DNA of 64,000 nt, taken from positions 1,426,001 to 1,490,000 of the forward strand of contig NZ_CP135079.1 of NCBI RefSeq assembly GCF_032121415.1. Direction: 5' to 3'. Shown here one piece after another: positions 1 through 7,959 of the stretch; position 1 is the first letter of the stretch; each line of letters starts with the position of its first letter. The DNA comes from Streptomyces parvus (GTDB taxonomy: Bacteria > Actinomycetota > Actinomycetes > Streptomycetales > Streptomycetaceae). A program made the translations under genes and the position numbers. The notes under the pieces are model-generated. The model worked only from the letters and a program-made list of their open reading frames with translations, did no database searches and was not told where the DNA came from.

Positions 1-522
1 CGCAATGCCGTCGAGGCCGGGGTGCGCTGTGTCGAGCACGGCACCAGCCTCGATGAATCCACAGCGGCCCTGATGGCCGCTCGCGAGGTTGCCCTCGTCC
101 CCACGTTCGCCGTGGTCGAGCAACTGCTGCACGACACCGCCGGAGCCGGTCTCGCCGAGTCGACCCGCGACCGGGTCGAGGGCGTACGCGAGCAGATGAC
201 GAAGGCGCTCGCTGTCGCCAAGCAGGCGCGGGTACGGCTCGGGCTGGGTTCCGACCTCATCGGACCTGCCCAGGGCCGTCGGGGCAAGGAACTCAGCCTG
301 CGTGCCGCCCTTGAGACGCCGATGGAAGCGATCGTGGCGGCGACCCGGACCAACGCGGAGATCCTCGGCCTGTCCGGCCAGGTGGGGATCATCGCTCCCG
401 GTGCGCAGGCAGACCTCGTTCTGTGGAACGGCAACCCGCTCGAAGACCCGGAACTGTTCTCCGACCCCAACAACGCCGTTCTCGTCATGCAGGCCGGCCA
501 AATCGTGAAGGACCTCAGATGA
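1..522 (+). CDS. Amidohydrolase family protein, C-terminal part (cut by window edge)
   Basis: The reading frame is open from the first base, so this is the last 173 codons of a larger gene. The VEHGT segment matches the metal-binding His block of imidazolonepropionase/prolidase-like amidohydrolases. GLGSDLIG supplies the usual late Asp, and the end (GIIAPGAQADLVLWNGNP) is the beta-sandwich tail typical of the superfamily. Such enzymes hydrolyse amide or C-N bonds with one or two metal ions; the substrate cannot be told. The stop overlaps the next start (ATGA), so it is translationally coupled to the esterase gene. Confidence 0.85.
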   Translation, partial: RNAVEAGVRCVEHGTSLDESTAALMAAREVALVPTFAVVEQLLHDTAGAGLAESTRDRVEGVREQMTKALAVAKQARVRLGLGSDLIGPAQGRRGKELSLRAALETPMEAIVAATRTNAEILGLSGQVGIIAPGAQADLVLWNGNPLEDPELFSDPNNAVLVMQAGQIVKDLR

Positions 523-1373
523 GCACCATGTGGCAAGGCTGTCTCCCCCACACCGAGTACTTCGAGATGCGCTCCAGCGGTGGGCACGACTACGGCATCT
601 GGGTCACGACGCCACCGAACTACGACCCTGCCGCGACCCAGGTGCCTGTCGTGTACGTCCTCGACGGCAACTGGGCCGTGGGCATGACCGCCCCCCTCAT
701 CGTCACGCAACTCGACCCCATGCAGTCGATCCAGCCCTACGTCCAAGTCAGCGTGGGCTACGCGGGCGAGGAAGCAGGGCAGTGGGAGCGGCTGCGCAAC
801 CGCGACCTCGTGCCCCCCGGCGAACCCATCGGGAAGGAGTACGTCGACGCGGTGGAGATGGGGGTCGCGACAGGCACGATGACCCGCGAGCAAGCCGACG
901 CCTACCTCGCTGAACTGAGCGACAGCCGCGGGGACATGTTCCTGGACTTCCTCACCGACGACCTGCACCCCCGGATCGAGCGCGACTACGGCACAGCCCC
1001 GAGCGGTCACGGCCTCTTCGGCTACTCCTACGGCGGGCTCTTCAGCCTCTACGCCTGGCTCACCAAGAGCGCCTTCTTCGAGAGCGTCGGCGCCGGCAGC
1101 CCCGGCATCGTCGGTGCAGACAGTCAGGTGTTCGCTCGTCTTCAAGCGATGGGCGACACCCTGCCCGGCACCAAGCTCCACGTGACCTTCAACGACCGGG
1201 AGATCCTCGGAGACCTGGCGGTCTACCAGAACCTCGCCAAGAACGCGGCCACGTTCCTTCACCACCTCACCGCCCGCGGCGGATCCGTCACCAGCGCACT
1301 CATGCACGAAACGCACGTGACGGGGCTGCAGGCATCGTTCCTCAGCTACCTCAGGACCTGCCGCGCCCAGTAG
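519..1373 (+). CDS. Alpha/beta-hydrolase, putative esterase (esterase D / IroE-like family)
   Basis: A 284-residue protein. The start is the ATG overlapping the upstream stop; an earlier in-frame ATG would lie inside the amidohydrolase gene. It shows VYVLDGNW near residue 50, the nucleophile elbow GYSYGG with Ser170, and a C-terminal HETHVTG that can supply the catalytic His. This fits the PF00756 esterase family, which includes siderophore trilactone esterases and S-formylglutathione hydrolases. No signal peptide is visible, so it is probably cytoplasmic. Coupling to an amidohydrolase and a nearby flavin oxidase gene suggests a small catabolic or detoxification group; the substrate is unknown. 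Confidence 0.8.
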   Translation: MSTMWQGCLPHTEYFEMRSSGGHDYGIWVTTPPNYDPAATQVPVVYVLDGNWAVGMTAPLIVTQLDPMQSIQPYVQVSVGYAGEEAGQWERLRNRDLVPPGEPIGKEYVDAVEMGVATGTMTREQADAYLAELSDSRGDMFLDFLTDDLHPRIERDYGTAPSGHGLFGYSYGGLFSLYAWLTKSAFFESVGAGSPGIVGADSQVFARLQAMGDTLPGTKLHVTFNDREILGDLAVYQNLAKNAATFLHHLTARGGSVTSALMHETHVTGLQASFLSYLRTCRAQ

Positions 1374-1440
1374 GCCTAAACGCCGCGGGCGCCATCCACG
1401 TCGCATTCAAAGGTGAGACAACTTCTCTGGAGGTGTGCGG

Positions 1441-2856
1441 GTGACCGAGCAGGACTCCGCCGGCACGACGCCCCCTGCCGCGGGTATCGCCGAAGTACTC
1501 GGGCGACGGCTTCCCGCCGGCCGGGTGGTGACTGATCCTGACATCGTCGCCGGTCTCTCCCACGACCAGGCGGTGTGGGCGCCGGCCGGCCGAGCGGTGG
1601 CCGTCGTACGCGCCAGGAGCACCGACGAGGTCCGCACCGTGGTCCGTGCGTGCCTGGAGCAGGGCGTCCCGTTGGTCGCACGCGGCGCCGGTACCGGATT
1701 GTCGGGGGGCGCCAATGCCGTCGAAGGCGGCGTGATCCTCGCGCTGGACGGCATGGACCGGGTGCTGGAGGTCGACGAGCTGGAGCGCATCGCCGTCGTG
1801 CAGCCCGGTGTGGTCAACGACGACCTGCGCGCCCACGTAGCGACGCTCGGCCTGTGGTACCCGCCCGACCCCGCCAGTTCGCCCTGGTCGACCATCGGAG
1901 GGAATGTCGCGACGAACGCCGGCGGAGTGTGCTGCCTCAAGTACGGCGTCACGCGCGACTACGTCCTCGGTCTCGAGGTCGTGACCGGCACGGGCGAGGT
2001 GGTCCGGCTCGGGCGCCGCACGTCGAAGGGCGTCGCCGGCTACGACCTTGTGGGACTCATGGTGGGCGCCGAGGGCACTCTCGGCGTCGTCACCGAGATC
2101 ACGGTCCGGCTGCGACGTCTGCCTCCGGTCGGCGTGACCGCCATCGGCTACTTCGACAGCGTCGCGCAGGCCGGTGACGCGGTGCGTGCGACCGCTGCCG
2201 CCGGGCTACGGCCTGCCGCCCTGGAACTCGTCGACCGGCACTGTCTGCGCGCGGTCGACGCCTGGAAGAACATGGGGCTCTCCGCCGAGGCGGACGTGGT
2301 CCTCCTGGCCCGCTTCGACGATGAGGGCCGCGCCGCCGAGGACGGCGCCCGACAGATCGTCGACTGCTTCCGCGGGGCCGGCTCCACCTGGGCGGACCGG
2401 TCGGAGACAGCCGAAGAGGCCGAGATGCTCTTCGCGGCCCGCCGACTGGCCTTTCCCGCGCTCGAGCGGCTGGGGCCGGTACTCACGGAGGACGTCTGCG
2501 TGCCCATCGGGGCGGTGGCCGAGATGCTGGCCCGCATCGACCGGACCGCGGAGAAGCATCGGATAACCATCGCCAACATCGCACACGTCGGCGACGGCAA
2601 CCTGCATCCGCTGCTCGTGACGGAACACGGGGACGCGGCGGCTCAGATCCGGGCCCGAGCGGCGTTCGACGACATCATCGCGGACGCCCTGGAACTGGGC
2701 GGGACGGTGACCGGTGAGCACGGCGTGGGACTCCTCAAGCGGCACGGCCTCACCCGTGAACTCGGCCCGGCCGTCCTGGAGATGCATCGCGCCGTGAAAC
2801 GTGCGCTCGACCCGGCCGGCATCCTCAACCCCGGCAAGGTGCTCGGGCCGGAATGA
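1441..2856 (+). CDS. FAD-binding oxidase, GlcD / D-lactate dehydrogenase-like
   Basis: A 471-residue flavoprotein of the vanillyl-alcohol oxidase fold. The N-terminal FAD domain has RGAGTGLSGG (81-90) and a later TIGGNVATNAGG block. The C-terminal FAD-oxidase domain carries HVGDGNLHP (from 382) and GEHGVG (from 425), all hallmarks of GlcD and D-2-hydroxyacid dehydrogenases. Predicted role: oxidation of a D-2-hydroxy acid such as glycolate or D-lactate to the 2-oxo acid. GTG 1441 is preferred over GTG 1435 because GGAGG (1429-1433) then sits 7 nt upstream. There is no separate iron-sulfur subunit nearby. Confidence 0.85.
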   Translation: MTEQDSAGTTPPAAGIAEVLGRRLPAGRVVTDPDIVAGLSHDQAVWAPAGRAVAVVRARSTDEVRTVVRACLEQGVPLVARGAGTGLSGGANAVEGGVILALDGMDRVLEVDELERIAVVQPGVVNDDLRAHVATLGLWYPPDPASSPWSTIGGNVATNAGGVCCLKYGVTRDYVLGLEVVTGTGEVVRLGRRTSKGVAGYDLVGLMVGAEGTLGVVTEITVRLRRLPPVGVTAIGYFDSVAQAGDAVRATAAAGLRPAALELVDRHCLRAVDAWKNMGLSAEADVVLLARFDDEGRAAEDGARQIVDCFRGAGSTWADRSETAEEAEMLFAARRLAFPALERLGPVLTEDVCVPIGAVAEMLARIDRTAEKHRITIANIAHVGDGNLHPLLVTEHGDAAAQIRARAAFDDIIADALELGGTVTGEHGVGLLKRHGLTRELGPAVLEMHRAVKRALDPAGILNPGKVLGPE

Positions 2857-2889
2857 CCCCTCGGCCGAGATTCCAGCTCGGAAGCGAGG

Positions 2890-3016
2890 CCGGCCGGACC
2901 GGGCGCGGTGCGCGATCGCCGGCCGCAGCCGACTCCACCGGCGCCGCGAACGCGAGGCCGACCGCTTCCTCGCGTTCGCCAGCATCGTCCGCACCCTCGT
3001 CCGGTACCGCCGAGTC
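2890..3016 (+). pseudogene. Possible C-terminal remnant of an IS5-type transposase
   Basis: Between the oxidase and pepN one frame reads SRLHRRREREADRFLAFAS followed by IVRTLVRYRRVAG. This resembles, from memory, the extreme C-terminus of IS5-group DDE transposases of Streptomyces (RLHRRYER..DHFLAF..IACALICYRRL). No start, no catalytic region and no inverted repeats are present. If real, it marks an old insertion boundary between the catabolic group at 1-2856 and the conserved chromosome beginning at pepN. The stretch is short, so similarity by chance is possible. Confidence 0.4.
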
Positions 3017-3041
3017 GCCGGAGGAGATGGCTTCTCAGGGG

Positions 3042-5597
3042 TCAGTCGGCGAGGGCGACGGCCGACCGTACGGCGAGGGCGCGGCGGAGGTCGTCGAGCT
3101 GGTCGACGAGCTTGCGGCGCAGGGCCGGGATGAGGGCCGGGTCCTCCAGGGCGCGTAGGCCGGTGCCCAGGCTCGCGGGGTCGACGGCGTACACCGGGAA
3201 GGCGTGGCGTCCGGCGGCCTCGGCGATGGCGGGGCCCCTGCGCGCGGCGAGCGCGACGGCGTCCGGGTAGAAGCGGGAGACGTAGTCGTCGGTCAGCTTT
3301 TCCTGTCCGGGCTGCCAGAACCCCTGGGCGGTGGCGGTGAAGAGGTAGTTGGACAGGGTGTCGTCGGTGAACAGGGCGTCCCAGGCCGCGGCCTTGGCCT
3401 CGGGGGTGGGCAGCGCGGCACGGCATCGGGCGGCGCCTTCGCGGCCGGTGGCGCTCGGGTCGGCCGCCAGCTCGGTGGCGATGGCTGCCTCGTCGGTGGC
3501 GCCGAGGACGGCGAGCCGGGTGAGGATGCGCCAGCGCAGCTCGGGGTCGAGCTCGGGTCCGCCGTGGACGGTGCCTTCGTCGAGCCAGCTGCGGAGCGTG
3601 TCCGGCTGGGTGGCGGCGTCGATGAAGTGGCGTACGGCGATGAGGCGCAGGCCCGGCTGTGAGCCGTCCTCGGTGCGGCGGATAAGGTCGCGGCAGAGGT
3701 CGGTGAGCGTGCCGCGGGCGGCGGGCAGGCCCTCGGGGAGGGTGTAGCGGTCGACGACCTGGCCGGCGGCGAAGGACAGGACGCCCTGGACGAGCGCGAG
3801 GTCCGTCTCGTACGGGAGGTGGGTGCGGGCGGCCGCGAGGTAGGTGGCCGGCGGGAGTTCGGCGTCGCGGACCATGTCGCGGGCGGTGTTCCACAGGACG
3901 GCCCGGGTGAGGGCGTCGGGGATGCCGGAGAGGCCGGTCAGGACGGTGTCCCAGGAGGCGGTGTCCAGGCGGATCTTGGCGTAGGTGAGGTCGCCGTCGT
4001 TGAGGACGACGAGGGCGGGGCGGCGGCCGGGGCGGATCGTGGGTGTCCCGTCGCCGGGTACGTCGGTCTCGAAGCGGTCGCGCAGGGCGAGGTGGCCGGG
4101 TCCTGCCTGGGTGTTCAGGGCGTGGTCGTAGGCGCCGACGGTGATGCGGTGGGGTCGGGAGCCCTCGCGGGTGATGGTGAGCGCCCAGGACTGGCCGTTG
4201 CCGTGCGCGGTGGGCCCGGCCGGTTCGGTGGGTGCGGGGGCGCCGACCTCGGCGGTGAGGGTGTCGATGCCGGTGGTGCGCAGCCACTGTTGGGCCCAGG
4301 CGTGGACGTCGCGGTCGGTGGCGGAGGCCAGGTTGTCGATGAAGTCGGCGAGGGTGGCGTTGGCGAACTTGTGGCGGGCGAAGTGGGCGTTGATGCCGGC
4401 CAGGAAGTCCTTCTCGCCGAGCCAGGCGACGAGTTGGCGCAGGGCGGAGGCGCCCTTGGCGTAGCTGATGCCGTCGAAGTTGAGGAGGGCGGACGCGGTG
4501 TCGGGGACGGCGTCGGGGTCGGGGGCGACGGGGTGGGTGGAGGGGCGCTGGTCGGCGTCGTATCCCCAGCCCTTGCGGGCGACGCCGAAGTCGACCCAGG
4601 TGTCGGTGAATCGGGTGGCTTCGGTGAGGGTCTGGTAGCCCATGTACTCGGCGAAGGACTCGTTCAGCCAGATGTCGTCCCACCAGGTCAGGGTGACGAG
4701 GTCGCCGAACCACATGTGGGCCATCTCGTGGGCGATGACCATGGCGCGGGTCTGGCGCTCGGCGTCGGTGACGGCGGACCGGTAGACGAACTCGTCGCGG
4801 AAGGTGACGAGTCCGGGGTTCTCCATGGCGCCCGCGTTGAACTCGGGGACGAAGGCCTGGTCGTAGGAGTCGAACGGGTAGGGCTCGTCGAACTTCTCGT
4901 GGTAGCGGTCGTAGCAGGCGCGGGTGATGTCGAGGATCTCGTCGGCGTCGGCGTCCAGGTACGGGGCGAGGGAGCGGCGGCAGTGGATGCCGAAGGGCAG
5001 TCCGGCGTGCTCCGTGGTGATCGAGTGCCAGGGCCCCGCGGCGATCGCGACGAGGTAGGTGGAGATGAGGGGGGTGGGCGCGATGGTCCAGCGCCCCTGT
5101 CCGGTGCGTTCGGCGACGCCGTTGCCGAGGACGGTCCAGCCCGCGGGGGCGGTGACGTCGATGGCGAAGACGGACTTGAGGTCGGGCTGGTCGAAGGCGG
5201 CGAAGACGCGTTGGACGTCCTCCATGAACAGCTGGGTGTAGACGTAGGTCTCGCCGTCGGTGGGGTCGGTGAAGCGGTGCATGCCCTCGCCGGTGCGTGA
5301 GTAGCGCATCGCGGCGTCGATGTGCAGTTCGTGGGGGCCGGCGGTGAGCCCGGTGAGGGGGTAGCGGTTGCCGTCGAGGAGGGCGGGGTCCAGGGGCTGT
5401 CCGTCGAGGCTGATCGAGCGCAGGGTGGCGGGCTTGACCTCGACGAAGGTGTCTCCGGCCGCGCGGGCGGTGAACCGGATGGCGGTGGCGGAGTCGAAGG
5501 TCTCCTCGCCGGTGGTGAGGTCGAGGGCGATCGTGTACCGCTCCACGTCGAGGATCTGGGCTCGGGTCTGCGCTTCGTCGCGCGTCAGTACGGACAT
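3042..5597 (-). CDS. pepN: Aminopeptidase N (M1 family zinc metallopeptidase)
   Basis: An 851-residue protein, normal length for actinobacterial PepN. It removes N-terminal residues from peptides in the cytosol. The exopeptidase motif GAMEN is at 256-260, the zinc site HEMAH at 290-294, and the third ligand Glu313 lies in WLNESFAEYMG (HExxH-18-E). The C-terminal half is the helical ERAP1-like domain. The start is the ATG beginning MSVLTRDEAQ; upstream in-frame codons are proline-rich and overlap the divergent promoter region. There is no signal sequence. It is transcribed away from the MIP channel gene. Confidence 0.97.
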   Translation of the reverse strand: MSVLTRDEAQTRAQILDVERYTIALDLTTGEETFDSATAIRFTARAAGDTFVEVKPATLRSISLDGQPLDPALLDGNRYPLTGLTAGPHELHIDAAMRYSRTGEGMHRFTDPTDGETYVYTQLFMEDVQRVFAAFDQPDLKSVFAIDVTAPAGWTVLGNGVAERTGQGRWTIAPTPLISTYLVAIAAGPWHSITTEHAGLPFGIHCRRSLAPYLDADADEILDITRACYDRYHEKFDEPYPFDSYDQAFVPEFNAGAMENPGLVTFRDEFVYRSAVTDAERQTRAMVIAHEMAHMWFGDLVTLTWWDDIWLNESFAEYMGYQTLTEATRFTDTWVDFGVARKGWGYDADQRPSTHPVAPDPDAVPDTASALLNFDGISYAKGASALRQLVAWLGEKDFLAGINAHFARHKFANATLADFIDNLASATDRDVHAWAQQWLRTTGIDTLTAEVGAPAPTEPAGPTAHGNGQSWALTITREGSRPHRITVGAYDHALNTQAGPGHLALRDRFETDVPGDGTPTIRPGRRPALVVLNDGDLTYAKIRLDTASWDTVLTGLSGIPDALTRAVLWNTARDMVRDAELPPATYLAAARTHLPYETDLALVQGVLSFAAGQVVDRYTLPEGLPAARGTLTDLCRDLIRRTEDGSQPGLRLIAVRHFIDAATQPDTLRSWLDEGTVHGGPELDPELRWRILTRLAVLGATDEAAIATELAADPSATGREGAARCRAALPTPEAKAAAWDALFTDDTLSNYLFTATAQGFWQPGQEKLTDDYVSRFYPDAVALAARRGPAIAEAAGRHAFPVYAVDPASLGTGLRALEDPALIPALRRKLVDQLDDLRRALAVRSAVALAD

Positions 5598-5755
5598 GGC
5601 CCCATGCTGCCGTACGGGGGACGGCGGGCGCAGCGGGGTTCTCCCTGGGCGGACGGACGGGCAGAGGGCGTGATCGTGCCGGGTGGGTACCCCCGGGGGC
5701 TGCTGCCGCTTACCCTCTCCTCGGCGCGGCACACCGAGTACCGAGGACGTCCCTC

Positions 5756-6547
5756 ATGACGCTCACGCCTGCGCCCGAACCCGTCGTTCCGAGACCCGGG
5801 CCGGCGGCCCCGCCCGCCGCGGACGGTCTCCGGTCACCGGAGTCCCCGCGCGGTCCCGCTCCCGTGCTGCCGCGAGCGCTCTGCGAGGCGGCGCTGACCG
5901 CGCTGCTGCTGTTCCTGGTCGTGACGGCTGTGCGGTGGCTCGTCGGGCCGGACCCGGCGGCGGCCGCCCGTCCGGCGGTGCTGGGCGGCGTCGTCGGGAC
6001 CGTGGTCGCCCTGTTCATGATGTCCCCGCCCGGCCGGTGTTCGGGCGGCCATCTGAACCCGGCCGTCACCCTCGCCCTGTGGCGGCTCGGGGCCTTCCCC
6101 GGCCGCGAGGTCATGCCGTACGCCGTGGCCCAGTTGGCAGGGTCGGTGTTCGGGGTGTGGTGCGCGGGGCTGGTGTGGGGTCCGGCGGCCGGGCGCCCGC
6201 CGGTCCGGCACGCTTCGGTGCGGGCCGATCCGGCGTGGGGCGACGCGGCGGTCCTGGCGGCCGAGGCGGGGGTCGTGGCGGGGTCGACGCTGATGCTCGC
6301 CGTGCTGCTCGCGTCGCCGGGCGGGCGCCGGGTCCTGCCGTACGCGGTGGGGCTGACGACGGCCCTGGTGATCGGGGTCCTCGGCCCGCTGAGCGGCGGA
6401 TCGGCGAACCCGGCGCGGCAGTTCGGCCCGGCCCTGCTGGCCGGGGACACCGGCCGGCTGTGGGTGTACGTTCTCGGGCCGGCCGTGGGGGCGGTGCTCG
6501 GCGCGTGGGCCGCGGGGCGGATGGGGCTCCGGCAGGCGGCCCGGTAG
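5756..6547 (+). CDS. MIP/aquaporin family channel
   Basis: A 263-residue membrane protein with a proline-rich cytoplasmic N-terminus of about 40 residues followed by six hydrophobic segments. The two half-helix signature boxes are present: GGHLNPAVT (NPA at 101-103) and GGSANPARQFGP (NPA at 218-220). Arg221 after the second NPA is the selectivity-filter arginine. It should conduct water or small neutral solutes such as glycerol; no glycerol kinase gene is nearby to favour a glycerol facilitator. It converges tightly (4 nt) with the chorismate mutase gene. Confidence 0.92.
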   Translation: MTLTPAPEPVVPRPGPAAPPAADGLRSPESPRGPAPVLPRALCEAALTALLLFLVVTAVRWLVGPDPAAAARPAVLGGVVGTVVALFMMSPPGRCSGGHLNPAVTLALWRLGAFPGREVMPYAVAQLAGSVFGVWCAGLVWGPAAGRPPVRHASVRADPAWGDAAVLAAEAGVVAGSTLMLAVLLASPGGRRVLPYAVGLTTALVIGVLGPLSGGSANPARQFGPALLAGDTGRLWVYVLGPAVGAVLGAWAAGRMGLRQAAR

Positions 6548-6551
6548 CCGC

Positions 6552-6884
6552 TCAGGCGTCCCGCGCCTGGCCGTTCTCCGCCTCCTCGGCGATCCGCTCG
6601 TGGTGCCGGATCACCTCGGCGATGATGAAGTTCAGCAGCTTCTCGGCGAACGCCGGGTCCAGGTTGGCGCTCTGCGCCAGCTCCCTGAGCCGGGCGATCT
6701 GGCGGGTCTCGCGGGCGGGGTCGGCGGGCGGCAGCCGGTGGTCGGCCTTGAGGCGGCCGACCTGCTGGGTGGCCTTGAAGCGTTCGGCCAGCATGTGGAC
6801 GACGGCGGCGTCGATGTTGTCGATGCTCTCGCGCAGCCGGTTCAGCTCGGCCCGGACGGTCGCGTCGATCTCGCTCGTACTCAT
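6552..6884 (-). CDS. Chorismate mutase (AroQ type)
   Basis: A 110-residue all-helical protein of the AroQ class, which rearranges chorismate to prephenate for phenylalanine and tyrosine synthesis. The N-terminal helix LNRLRESIDNIDAAVVHMLAER contains the arginine and the IDxID region of the active site, followed by a VGRLKA segment with the catalytic Lys and a C-terminal FIIAEVIRHHERI helix. It is monofunctional: no prephenate dehydratase or DAHP synthase domain is attached. ATG start. Confidence 0.93.
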   Translation of the reverse strand: MSTSEIDATVRAELNRLRESIDNIDAAVVHMLAERFKATQQVGRLKADHRLPPADPARETRQIARLRELAQSANLDPAFAEKLLNFIIAEVIRHHERIAEEAENGQARDA

Positions 6885-6909
6885 GGTCAGCGAGCTTAGA
6901 CGGCCGCCC

Positions 6910-7788
6910 TCACGGCCCGATCGTCGGCGGGTCGTCGGGGTCGGGTACCTGGTCGCTCCAGCCGCCGGGCACGCTGCGGCCCTGCTGTTCGCGGAAGCGG
7001 ACGGGGGCGGTGCCGACCCGGCGGGCGAAGAGCCGGGAGAAGTAGGCGGGGTCGTCGTAGCCGACGCGGCGGGCCACGGCGGCGACCGGGAGGTCGGTGG
7101 CGGCGAGGAGTTCCTTGGCCCGGCCGAGACGGATACCGAGCAGGTAGTCCTTGGGGCTGCAGCCGGCGCCGCGCCGTACGGCGGTGCGCAGTTCGGCGGG
7201 GGTCATGCCGTGCCGCGAGGCGTGCTGGGCGACGGTGAGCGGCTGGTAGGCGTCGCGGGCGAGCGCCTGGAGCACCGGGTCGCCGTCGGGGCCGATGCCG
7301 GCGCGGGCGCGGCGCAGGGAGACGAGGAGTTCGTGGACGGCGGCCCCGGTCTCGGCCTCCAGGAGGGGGTTGCCGCGGCGGGCGGCGCGCACGATGCGCC
7401 CGACGGCGGCGCGCGGGGCGGCGGTGTCGGCGAGCGGGACGAGGGGGCGTTCGGGCTCGATGTAGCCGAGCTCGGTGTACGTGGCGGTGGCGGGGCCGGT
7501 GAAGTCGACGAAGCTCTCGTCCCAGCCGGTGCCGGGGTCGGCGCCGTAGTGGTGGGGGGTGCCGGGGGTCAGCCAGATGAGGCTGGGGCCGGTGACGGGG
7601 GTGCGGCGGCCGTCGGGGCCCTTGAACCAGCCGGTGCCGGAGTTGACGATCACGGCGACGTGGTGGTCGAGGGTGCGGGGTCCGACGGTGGGCAGCGCGC
7701 CGTGCTGGAGGCCGACGCCGAGGCAGACGAGGCCCAGGCGGTGGTGGAGCGGGCTCGGGGTGAAGAAGCGCATCCAGGTGTGGTACAT
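6910..7788 (-). CDS. AraC family transcriptional regulator
   Basis: A 292-residue regulator. Residues about 1-140 form a cupin-like sensor domain (HHVAVIVNSGTGWFKGPDG and TPGTPHHYG motifs). The last 100 residues hold two helix-turn-helix units, the second being LPVAAVARRVGYDDPAYFSR followed by LFARRVGTAPVRFRE. The start ATG is preceded by a purine-rich GGGAGGGG ribosome site. It is divergent from the GH35 beta-galactosidase gene across a 171-bp intergenic region, so it most likely responds to a sugar and activates that gene. Confidence 0.92.
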   Translation of the reverse strand: MYHTWMRFFTPSPLHHRLGLVCLGVGLQHGALPTVGPRTLDHHVAVIVNSGTGWFKGPDGRRTPVTGPSLIWLTPGTPHHYGADPGTGWDESFVDFTGPATATYTELGYIEPERPLVPLADTAAPRAAVGRIVRAARRGNPLLEAETGAAVHELLVSLRRARAGIGPDGDPVLQALARDAYQPLTVAQHASRHGMTPAELRTAVRRGAGCSPKDYLLGIRLGRAKELLAATDLPVAAVARRVGYDDPAYFSRLFARRVGTAPVRFREQQGRSVPGGWSDQVPDPDDPPTIGP

Positions 7789-7959
7789 CGCGGCTTTCCC
7801 CTCCCAGGTAGTCCTCGGCCGCCGGACCCGGGCGGTCCGTTGCGTCCAATCAACAGCGATCTTTGTCCATGGACCCGGTGCGCGCCAGGGGTGACAGTGG
7901 TCGGACCAATCGACCCGGGGGCCGCCGGTTGCGGCCGAGCACAGGAGCGTAACTGCACC
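7789..7959. promoter_or_regulatory. Divergent promoter region, AraC regulator / beta-galactosidase
   Basis: The 171 bp separate two divergent starts. Two direct copies of CCAATCRAC occur 60 bp apart (7846-7854 and 7906-7914), a spacing of near-integral helical turns that would suit AraC-type half-sites. No clear -35/-10 pair could be assigned. The link between repeats and regulator is inferred. Confidence 0.4.

Noticed and set aside
2853..3158. A small ORF starting at an ATGA overlap with the oxidase gene
   Set aside because: It is Ala/Ser/Gly low-complexity text and runs 117 nt into the 3' end of pepN on the opposite strand. The transposase-like reading in another frame explains part of the DNA better.
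2206..4713. An 835-codon minus-strand frame across the oxidase and pepN genes
   Set aside because: Its translation is almost entirely Arg/Pro/His, the typical wrong-frame composition, and it overlaps two well-supported genes.
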